Of a stretch of 54,235 nt of DNA, positions 48,190 to 54,235 are shown piece after piece. The notes beneath the pieces are model-generated. The model did no database searches, was not told the origin of the DNA, and saw nothing but the letters and a program-made list of their open reading frames with translations. The position numbers and the translations under genes were made by a program. The stretch's first letter is position 1. The number at the start of each line of letters is the position of its first letter. Source of the stretch: Thiohalocapsa sp. (GTDB lineage Bacteria; Pseudomonadota; Gammaproteobacteria; Chromatiales; Chromatiaceae); NCBI GenBank assembly GCA_028277725.1, contig JANQFX010000091.1, positions 1 to 54,235 on the forward strand, read 5' to 3'.

Positions 48190-49216
48190 GGCGGCCTCCC
48201 TCGACGGTCGCGGCGCCGGCGGACCTGGTCGAGGTCATCTGCACGATGCGGCGCGCGTTGCCGAGCAGCGGGATACGCATGTTGCGGATGTAGGCGCCCA
48301 GCGCCTGGGCACCGCCCTGGACCTTGATGCCGGACAGGGTGTCGGCCAGCTCCTTCAAAGGCGCCACCTCCGCCTGGGCGTTGTTCTGCGCGATCTCCAC
48401 GGCGCGCTTGCTCATGGTGATCTGCTGCTCGGCGTCGGCACGGGCGGTGCTGATGTCCGCGGCCACCTGATTGCGGGTGCTGTTGATGGCCGACAGCGCC
48501 CGGTCCACCGCCGGCGGCGGGTCGATCTGGGTGATCAGGGCCGCATCCAGTTCGATACCGTAGCGGGCGCCCGTGGCACGGCACTGCTGCTCCATGTAGT
48601 CGTTGAGCAGCGGCAGGTTCTTGCGCAGGTCGTTGATCGAGACGCCCTCGGACAGCTCCGCCGACAGTTCTGTGGCGCCACCGCCCGCCTCGCCGCTGAG
48701 TTCAGCGCCGTCCACCAGGCTTTGGCCCTTGGGGTCGACGAAGTTGGCCACCCGCTCGCGCAGCACCGAGACGAAGTAGCCCATGACGTGCTCCAGCGGG
48801 CTGTCGACGCCGAAGCAGTAGGCGTAGAAGTTGCTTTGCGCGACCCGCCAGCGCAGCTGGCCATCGATGCCCGTGGTGAGGTTGTCCTTGGTCACCGCCT
48901 CGATGGTGGACTGGCTCTTGGTCGGGTCCCAGGTGATGTCGATGGAGCGGGTGGCGATGTCCTCGATGACCGGCTTCTGCCAGGGCCACTTGAAGTGCCA
49001 GCCGGGGCCGAGGATCCTGAGCAGCGGGTAACGGTAGCGCTTGCGCTCATCGTCGTTGAGGCTGGGATCATCGACGAACTGATCGCCCAGGCGCTGGGCG
49101 CGGCCCAGGCTCACCAGCACGGCACGCTCGTTGGGCTTGACCGTGAACCAGGCGCGGCTCAGCACCGCAACTCCGAAATAGACGAGAACGCCGGCAACGA
49201 AGGCAACAAGCGCCAT
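48179..49216 (-). CDS. SPFH/Band 7 membrane protein (first of pair)
   Basis: The protein is 345 aa. The N-terminal helix MALVAFVAGVLVYFGVAVL precedes a SPFH domain with VKPNERAVLVSLGRAQRLGDQF and LLRILGPGWHFKWPW, resembling HflK. A long Ala/Glu-rich helix follows (INSTRNQVAADISTARADAEQQI...). A Gly/Glu-rich insertion lies near residue 190. The ATG at 49216 has GAGGAGA upstream; the longer open frame runs into the repeat element. Relation to HflK/HflC is possible but hflX and other usual neighbours are absent. Confidence 0.87.
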   Translation of the reverse strand: MALVAFVAGVLVYFGVAVLSRAWFTVKPNERAVLVSLGRAQRLGDQFVDDPSLNDDERKRYRYPLLRILGPGWHFKWPWQKPVIEDIATRSIDITWDPTKSQSTIEAVTKDNLTTGIDGQLRWRVAQSNFYAYCFGVDSPLEHVMGYFVSVLRERVANFVDPKGQSLVDGAELSGEAGGGATELSAELSEGVSINDLRKNLPLLNDYMEQQCRATGARYGIELDAALITQIDPPPAVDRALSAINSTRNQVAADISTARADAEQQITMSKRAVEIAQNNAQAEVAPLKELADTLSGIKVQGGAQALGAYIRNMRIPLLGNARRIVQMTSTRSAGAATVEGGRHAQ

Positions 49217-49352
49217 GGCTGTCTCCTCGGCAAGGGCCGCCGGCGGCCGGTCCCGTCGGCAGCAAGGTTGTGGTGCACCGGATGTTAACGCGAAAGCCGC
49301 ATCCGGTTCCGTGCCCGATGCGAGGCGCCATTTCGGTCGCGCGAAACCCTTG

Positions 49353-49455
49353 GCCCCGCGATTCTTAGCGACGCAAGTCGCTGAAAATGGAGGGAAGCGA
49401 AAACCACGCATTTCGCTTCGCTGCCGATTCTGGCCACGGATGGCCAATACATCGG
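49353..49455 (+). repeat. Three-hairpin structured element, copy B
   Basis: The element is homologous to 11221-11325. It starts GCCCCGC; H1 is AGCGAC-GCAA-GTCGCT (49367-49382), H2 is GAAGCG (49394-49399) with CGCTTC (49414-49419), and H3 pairs CCGAT (49424-49428) with ATCGG (49451-49455) and TGGCCA (49431-49436) with TGGCCA (49441-49446) around CGGA. The linker TGAAA(G)ATGGAG between H1 and H2 is nearly identical in both copies. It lies beyond the truncated end of a DUF389 fragment and upstream of the SPFH operon. Confidence 0.6.
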
Positions 49456-49502
49456 TATCTCCCTAGCGCGCCCAGCTGTGCTCGTCCCGCCTCCGAATCG
49501 GG

Positions 49503-49760
49503 CAAGGCTTCCGTCGGCGTCATCGGCGGAGCGATGATCATGGCGCCAATGATCGCCGGCGTGCTGTTGGCCCGCAGTCCAAACGTGGCGATCAGTGCCG
49601 AGCGCGCGAGCAGGACGACGCAGTTGACGGAAGGGATCGCCGCGGCCTTCATCTGCGCCGACATCTGCTCGGATGCGACCCGGGGCTCGATCGGCGGTCG
49701 CCACTCACCGGTTAGGCGATCGACCAATGCCCGCAGTCGGCGCCATAACGCAAGATGCAG
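49503..49760 (-). pseudogene. DUF389 membrane protein fragment
   Basis: The frame translates to a short segment with LWRRLRALVDRL, then SVNCVVLLARSALIATFGLRANSTPAIIGAMIIAPPMTP, the first transmembrane signature of DUF389 proteins (normally several hundred residues with repeated helices). Homology stops near 49503, where sequence leading to the structured element begins. Neither a plausible start nor the remaining helices are present. It is a remnant. Confidence 0.7.
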
Positions 49761-49785
49761 TTGGCTACCATCCAGGTGGGCCGAT

Positions 49786-49812
49786 GCCGGGGGCGGAGAC
49801 TCCGCCCCCGGC
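49786..49812. repeat. 13-bp GC-rich palindrome
   Basis: GCCGGGGGCGGAG (49786-49798) and CTCCGCCCCCGGC (49800-49812) are perfect arms around one base. It lies 15 nt past the stop of a truncated minus-strand gene and may have been its terminator, although no T-run follows. Confidence 0.45.
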
Positions 49813-49826
49813 GCCAAGCGGTGTGG

Positions 49827-50020
49827 CTATTGCGGGTCGAGCGCGGCAGCCAGGCCTTCACGGTAGACGACCTCGACCATGTCGCCCTGCTTGAAGTCGT
49901 CCCTGCGGCCGTCAGGGTGCGGCGCCTTCATCGAGACTTCGCGGAAGTGACCACCGGCGTCACGGAAGGCGATCGATGTCTTGTGGGGGTCGATATCGAA
50001 GATCTCGATCGTCTCCGCCA
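49827..50020 (-). pseudogene. 3' remnant of a hypothetical periplasmic-type gene
   Basis: About 63 C-terminal residues (IEIFDIDPHKTSIAFRDAGG... and DDFKQGDMVEVVYREGLAAAL) match the general pattern of small proteins that repeat a beta-rich VxxxDxxxxTxxFR motif and end VEVxYxEALA. The 5' part is missing: upstream sequence switches abruptly to an aquaporin remnant on the other strand near 50020-50035. No independent start is convincing. Confidence 0.6.
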
Positions 50021-50034
50021 CCTCAGTTGGTGGC

Positions 50035-50586
50035 CTTCGGGCGGGTTTCCGGTGGGTGGAGCTTCCGGCGTATTGGATCGCGCAGGTGCTCGGCGCCATC
50101 GTCGCCGCCTACCTGATCTTCTTCGTCGCTATCGACATGGGGACCGCGAAGGAGGGCCAGGCCACGTTCGAGCTGACCTCCAGCAGTCTGGCGGTGAACG
50201 GCTAAGGTGAGCTCTCTCCCCAGGGTTACGGCCTGTTCGCCGCACTGGTCACCGAGATCGTGATGACCGCAATGTTCGTCTTCATCATTCTCGGCGCAAT
50301 CGATAGGCGTGCGCCAGCCGTGTCGGCCGGGATCGCGATCGGTCTCGCGCTGACGCTGATCCACCTGATCAGCATCCCGGTGACCAATACCTCGGTCAAT
50401 CCTGCCCGCAGCACCGGGCCGGCCTTGGCCCTGTTCACCGGCGGTGAGGGCCTGGCGCTCTCGCAGCTTTGGCTGTTCTGGATCGGACCGCTGATTGGCG
50501 CGGCCCTCGGTGGCGCGGTCTACCGAGTCTTCTCGCTCGATTCGCCGTATCAGAAAAAGGATGCCGACGGACCGGTTCTGAGTTGA
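50035..50586 (+). pseudogene. aqpZ: Aquaporin Z pseudogene
   Basis: Codons from 50041 read AGFRWVELPAYWIAQVLGAIVAA, homologous to the middle of AqpZ. The frame continues through helices 4-6, with [21 protein letters not shown] containing the second NPA motif, to a TGA at 50584. The N-terminal third, with helix 1 and the first NPA motif, is absent. A TAA at 50203-50205 replaces the Tyr codon of the conserved NGYGE-type segment. The gene is thus both truncated and interrupted, so no channel can be made. Sequence before 50035 belongs to a different gene remnant. Confidence 0.85.
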
Positions 50587-50748
50587 GGGAGGGCGGGCTT
50601 GGCCCGCTCGTGCGCAAGACGTCCCCCGGCGCAGCGTCAGGTAAGGGCCAGGGAGCGGATATTCGTCGTTCTGGCAGGCGCAGCACCAGGAGCGCTCCGA
50701 TCTGGTTGGACTGCTGCAGGGGCGGCGTGCCCAGCGCGCTGCGAATTC

Positions 50749-52254
50749 TCAGCGCCGCGCCAGCTCCGCCAATGGCCAGAACGGCCCCTGATCCTCCCGT
50801 ACCCACCAAACACCCTGTTTGATCCGCTCCCGCGGCGTCGCAAACCGATAGCGATAGACTCGAATCCGAAACAGCTTCGGCGGCTGATCGCCGAAGGGTG
50901 CCTCCGCGAGCAGCCGGGTCACCGCGGGCGAGCCCTCCCGCAGCCGGGTCAGCAGCGTCTCGAAATCTCGCAGGAACACAGGCCCTTTCGGTACGAACCA
51001 CAGCTGCCAGTCCAGCCGCGGCTGATGCGGCACGATGAACGGTGTGATCCGGCGCGGATCATCCGGTGCATAGCGCCAGTCCAGCGACACCCAATCCTGC
51101 CCGGTGAGCGACACCTCCACCTGCACCGAGTACCGCTCCGTGTCGATGCTCGGAAACACGTGGTAGCGGTTGGCGATGCGCAATGGCTCGATCCGCTCCA
51201 GCCAGGAGCTCAAGGTCGGGATGGGCTCGCGCCCTAGCATCTCGGCGGCGGACACCAGGCTCGCCGGCACTAGCACCAGCGCTGCGGCCACGCCGATGGC
51301 TGCGGCAAGCCGGCCCGGTTGTGCCGGCAGCGGCGAGCGCGTCAAGGCCCAACCGGCGATGCGCCGCGGCAGCACCCGGGAAACGGCACGGTCGTCGAAT
51401 AGGAACAGGCACAACGCGATGGTCAGTAGGTTGACGAAGTTGTGGTTGCTGGTGGCGATGATCAGCAGTTGCCACAGGATCGTCAACCACGCCGCCGCAT
51501 GCCGGAACCGCCGCGGGAGCAGAAAGAAGAACGGCACGATGAGCTCCACGAACAGCGTGCCGCCCGTGCCGATGCGCAGCAGCCAGTCCGGCAGGTGATG
51601 CGCATGCCAGGACCCGACATGGGGCAAGGGCTGGGTCTCGAAGTAGTGTTGCAGCGCAGTGAGCTGTCGCCAGCCCTCGTCGCCGCTGATGACCTTCGCA
51701 AGCCCGGACAGGAACCTGAGCTTGAACAGCAGTAAACGGAACAGCCACACCGCGACCTTCGTACCGCCGGGCAGCAGAATCGCCAGGAAACCTGCCTCCA
51801 GCAGCAGGTAGTCCCACTGGAAGTTGGTGAACATCTGGCCTGCATGGAACAGCGAGAGGTAGAAACCGTAGAGCAGAATCAGCAGCGTCCGATCGTTGCG
51901 CCCCGGCGCCAGCAGCAGACCCAGCAGCGCACCGCCCCAGGACACCGTGAGCAGGGAGGCATCGGACGCGTTGAGCCAGAACAGCGACGGGTAGTGCAGG
52001 AACCGAAGCGCACCGAACCGCTCCTCCGCCAGTGCGAGCTGCTCGGTGATCGGGCGGATGCCCTCGCTGCCGGCCAACGCCTGGATCTGGACCGCCAGCG
52101 ACGCAAACGCCGCGGCGTAGATCAAGCCTAGCAACCGCAAAAACAGCCAGACGACCAGACGATAGCCATCCGCCGCGAAGACTGCGCGCACCGTGCTCGG
52201 AGCGATTGCACCTGCGGGCCGCGCACGGTCCGGGGCCGTGTGATCTCGGTCCAT
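50749..52254 (-). CDS. Lipase maturation factor (LMF1-like) membrane protein
   Basis: A 501-aa polytopic protein. About seven or more hydrophobic helices in the first ~340 residues carry the family segments QWDYLLLEAGFLAILL, FKLRFLSGLAKVISGDEGWRQLTALQHYFETQPLP and ATSNHNFVNLLTIALCLFLFDD. A C-terminal soluble domain has LDWRYAPDDPRRITPFIVPHQPRLDWQLWF. Vertebrate LMF1 matures lipases in the ER; the bacterial role is unknown. The ATG at 52254 was chosen over a TTG 36 nt upstream. It stands alone, with pseudogene debris downstream and a 315-nt gap upstream. Confidence 0.88.
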   Translation of the reverse strand: MDRDHTAPDRARPAGAIAPSTVRAVFAADGYRLVVWLFLRLLGLIYAAAFASLAVQIQALAGSEGIRPITEQLALAEERFGALRFLHYPSLFWLNASDASLLTVSWGGALLGLLLAPGRNDRTLLILLYGFYLSLFHAGQMFTNFQWDYLLLEAGFLAILLPGGTKVAVWLFRLLLFKLRFLSGLAKVISGDEGWRQLTALQHYFETQPLPHVGSWHAHHLPDWLLRIGTGGTLFVELIVPFFFLLPRRFRHAAAWLTILWQLLIIATSNHNFVNLLTIALCLFLFDDRAVSRVLPRRIAGWALTRSPLPAQPGRLAAAIGVAAALVLVPASLVSAAEMLGREPIPTLSSWLERIEPLRIANRYHVFPSIDTERYSVQVEVSLTGQDWVSLDWRYAPDDPRRITPFIVPHQPRLDWQLWFVPKGPVFLRDFETLLTRLREGSPAVTRLLAEAPFGDQPPKLFRIRVYRYRFATPRERIKQGVWWVREDQGPFWPLAELARR

Positions 52255-52569
52255 TGCGTGATGCTGCACCCAATCGGGAACAAGCCCCAAATATAGCCAA
52301 CAGGGTGCGGCGGATCTTGTTCAGCGATCGGGTGCGGCGCATCCTCCATTTCCGTCTACGGCGGATGCGCTGCAAGACGGTGAAAGCACCCTGCCCCGCC
52401 CACGAAGCCCAAGGGGTGCGACCGGCAAACCGTCTACCCGGTGCTGATGCCGAATCTACCGGCAAGTCCGTCGAGACGAGCACGGCCGTCGCGGACCAGG
52501 ACGAGAGCCTGAGCAGATCGGACGCCTGCCTCGGCTACTGGAGCAGGGCGGGCGTCACCCACCGAAAGA
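52255..52569. other. Intergenic stretch with a short direct repeat
   Basis: No gene is supported in these 315 nt. GGGTGCGGCGGATC (52303-52316) recurs as GGGTGCGGCGCATC (52330-52343), 13 of 14 bases identical and 27 nt apart, upstream of the lipase-maturation-factor-like gene. This could be a tandem regulator site or part of a dispersed repeat. No clear promoter boxes were found. Confidence 0.35.
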
Positions 52570-54063
52570 TCACCCCATGAAACCGAGATCGGCATGGTCG
52601 AAGTTGCCGAGGTTCGGGCAGATCATCGACAGGGCATCGTCCGGTACGCCGTACCAGCTCGCCAGCGTTGCGGCGACCTGGTCCACGGCGATGGAGGGGA
52701 TGAAGCGGCCGCGGTTGCTGATGTCGTCCGGTCCACCGATGCTGTGGTCCGGCATGACGCCGTAGAGTCCGCCTCGCACAGCGCCCCCCTGCACGAACTG
52801 GACGCCGCTCCAGGCGTGGTCCGTGCCTGCATTGCCGTTCATGGCGAAGGTGCGCGCGAATTCCGACGCGGTGAAGGTGGTGACCTTGTCACCCAGGCCA
52901 TTGGCCTGTGCCCAGGCGTCGAATGCCGCCATGCCGTCGGCAAGTTCCTCGATCAGCTGAGGATGGCGGTCGTTCTGGTTGGAATGGGTATCGAAGCCGC
53001 CCATGGACGCGAAGAAGGTCTGGCGGCTGATGCCGATGCGCGACGCCACGCCGATGATCTGGGCAATGGCCTGCAGCTGAGAACCGAGGCGCCCGACAGG
53101 GAAACCATCGACCGGCTCGGCACCGGCCAACGCCTCGGCCAGCGCCTGATTGCCCTCCAGTGCACGCGCCTTGGTCTCGCTGTAGGCGCCGTCGAAGACG
53201 TGGGGCGTGCCGAACAACAGGGCCCGGCGACCCGCATCCAGCCGGCCCTGGAAGCCGCCGCTGACGAAGCGGCTCACCGGCACCTCCACCTGGCCGCTGG
53301 TGTTGACCGAATAAGGCATCACCTGCTCGCCCACCTGGATGACGTTGTCGCCGGCCAGGGAGACATTGGTAAAGGTGGATAGGCCGGCGTTGTTGCCGAA
53401 GAAGTAGTCGCCGAGCCGGCCGAACAGGCCCGTGTAGCCCATGTCGGAGTCGAAAATGCCGCAGGTCTGGTGCTGGAACTGCTGGTCCGAGTGCGAGCCG
53501 ATGCTCGGCGGAATGCGCACCGACCGGTTCTGGTACTGCGCCTTGGTGATCGGCTCCGCCAGGGTGCCGGCGCCGAGCGTTGCGGCGAGACGGCCGGCGT
53601 CGTAGATGGGCTTCAGGCGCGCCATGGACGGATTCAGCCCGAACAGGCGCGGGTCGGGGTGCGGCGACAGGCGCGGATACGCCGGGTCCGGCAGGGTGAG
53701 GTCGGTCAGACCCAGGGCCGGGTCGATACCCGGATCCAGGCCTGGCTCCAGGATGACATCCCGCGACACGGCCAACGCCTGTCTCGGTGCCGCGTAGCTC
53801 GCATGGCCGTCGGCGTCGTAGGGCACGACGCAGTTGTAGGAGTCGCTGCCGCCGAAAAGAAAGATGCAGATCATCGCCTTGTAATCGCCGGGGACCTCCG
53901 CCGCAGCGGCGATGCGGCTCAGGTTCAACGTGCCCAGGGTGCCCAGTGCGGCGACCGGATGCCGCAGCACCGGTCGAGCCGCGGCCCCTGCCGCCGCACC
54001 GGCCAGTGCCCCGAGCTGCCCGAGGAAGCGCCGGCGCGCGCGTTGCGTTGTGGTTTTGCGCAT
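52570..54063 (-). CDS. DUF1501 family exported protein (Tat signal)
   Basis: A 497-aa protein of the DUF1501 family. The N-terminus has a twin-arginine-type signal (ARRRFLGQLGALAGAAAGAA). The mature protein includes IFLFGGSDSYNCVVPYD, SHSDQQFQHQT, MGGFDTHSNQ, FTASEFARTFAMNGNAGTDHAWSG and GLYGVMPD, resembling alkaline-phosphatase-superfamily folds. Function is unknown. GAGGAG within the end of the upstream DUF1800 gene provides the ribosome-binding site, so the two are coupled, as is usual for DUF1800-DUF1501 pairs. Confidence 0.92.
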   Translation of the reverse strand: MRKTTTQRARRRFLGQLGALAGAAAGAAARPVLRHPVAALGTLGTLNLSRIAAAAEVPGDYKAMICIFLFGGSDSYNCVVPYDADGHASYAAPRQALAVSRDVILEPGLDPGIDPALGLTDLTLPDPAYPRLSPHPDPRLFGLNPSMARLKPIYDAGRLAATLGAGTLAEPITKAQYQNRSVRIPPSIGSHSDQQFQHQTCGIFDSDMGYTGLFGRLGDYFFGNNAGLSTFTNVSLAGDNVIQVGEQVMPYSVNTSGQVEVPVSRFVSGGFQGRLDAGRRALLFGTPHVFDGAYSETKARALEGNQALAEALAGAEPVDGFPVGRLGSQLQAIAQIIGVASRIGISRQTFFASMGGFDTHSNQNDRHPQLIEELADGMAAFDAWAQANGLGDKVTTFTASEFARTFAMNGNAGTDHAWSGVQFVQGGAVRGGLYGVMPDHSIGGPDDISNRGRFIPSIAVDQVAATLASWYGVPDDALSMICPNLGNFDHADLGFMG

Positions 54064-54068
54064 GTCGA

Positions 54069-54235
54069 TTACTCCTCGATGAGGGACTCCGGCGAGGTGA
54101 CGATCAGGTAGACGGCGGCCAACACCCGGGCCCTCCGGCCGCTTTCACCCTGGCGCGCATAGTCGTAGAAGACCTGATCCTCCAGCACCAGGCGCAGATT
54201 CTCGGACATGGTGCCGCCGAGCAGGAGCAGGTCCA
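54069..54235 (-). CDS. DUF1800 family protein (C-terminal end only)
   Basis: The partial gene runs off the right edge. The last 54 residues include a NLRLVLEDQVFYDY-like stretch and end with AAVYLIVTSPESLIEE, followed by TAA. The YLIVTSPE ending is typical of DUF1800 proteins, which are nearly always encoded just upstream of DUF1501 genes. Only 5 nt separate its stop from the DUF1501 ATG. Confidence 0.8.
   Translation of the reverse strand, partial: DLLLLGGTMSENLRLVLEDQVFYDYARQGESGRRARVLAAVYLIVTSPESLIEE

Noticed and set aside
47221..49216. Assignment of the SPFH pair as hflK/hflC
   Set aside because: The general fold fits, but the genomic context and parts of the sequence (Gly/Glu-rich insertion, Pro-rich tail) do not, so no symbol was given.

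Overview
The window is GC-rich, densely packed bacterial chromosome. Gene content and order point to a gammaproteobacterium: EF-P carries the modifiable lysine next to an EpmA ligase, carA-carB is followed by greA, lapB by pyrF, and there is a BtuB/CobUTC cobalamin set. A Chromatiales-type (purple sulfur or related) bacterium is my best guess. No photosynthesis or sulfur-oxidation gene lies inside the window, so the genus cannot be fixed. There are no rRNA or tRNA genes, no CRISPR array and no intact transposase.

Layout. 1-9.3 kb (minus strand): a palindromic element, epmA-efp, a membrane protein, a small secreted DUF2845 protein, greA, carB, carA and thioredoxin trxC. 9.4-12.5 kb (plus): the thioredoxin-TPR chaperedoxin cnoX, an exported unknown, a structured repeat and a membrane diguanylate cyclase. 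12.6-15.6 kb (minus): galU, pyrF, lapB. 15.8-17.8 kb (plus): a short leader-like ORF coupled to an SDR oxidoreductase, a secreted unknown and an ECF sigma factor. 17.9-26.6 kb: mostly cobalamin metabolism (cobS, then cobC-cobT-cobU-btuB behind a cobalamin riboswitch), with a DUF808 membrane protein, a metallophosphoesterase and a PAS/Cys4 protein between. 26.8-33.4 kb (plus): a CheB-CheR-PAS fusion followed by a PAS-GGDEF-EAL protein. 33.4-38.1 kb (minus): ergothioneine genes egtB-egtD and betaine-lipid genes btaA-btaB. 38.3-45.4 kb: glycogen genes malQ and glgC (minus), glgB (plus), then dacB. 45.5-47 kb: an A/T-richer restriction-modification cassette (BglII/BstYI-type nuclease plus MT-A70 methyltransferase). 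47.2-49.2 kb: two overlapping SPFH/Band-7 genes. 49.4-50.6 kb: gene debris (DUF389 fragment, hypothetical fragment, aquaporin Z pseudogene). 50.7-54.2 kb: a lipase-maturation-factor-like membrane protein, a DUF1501 protein and the end of a DUF1800 gene.

How genes work together. BtuB imports B12 or precursors, and CobU, CobT, CobC and CobS assemble the nucleotide loop; the riboswitch probably controls btuB and the genes behind it. EgtB/EgtD and BtaA/BtaB both use S-adenosylmethionine to make trimethylammonium betaines, one a soluble thiol and one a membrane lipid. TrxC and CnoX are divergently transcribed redox proteins.

The least explained material is non-coding: a ~110-nt palindrome at the left edge, a three-hairpin element present twice (11.2 and 49.4 kb) with compensatory changes, and a hexanucleotide-repeat hairpin present three times (19.8, 24.1 and 36.8 kb), always between minus-strand genes. 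All statements come from reading the sequence; no database search was run.
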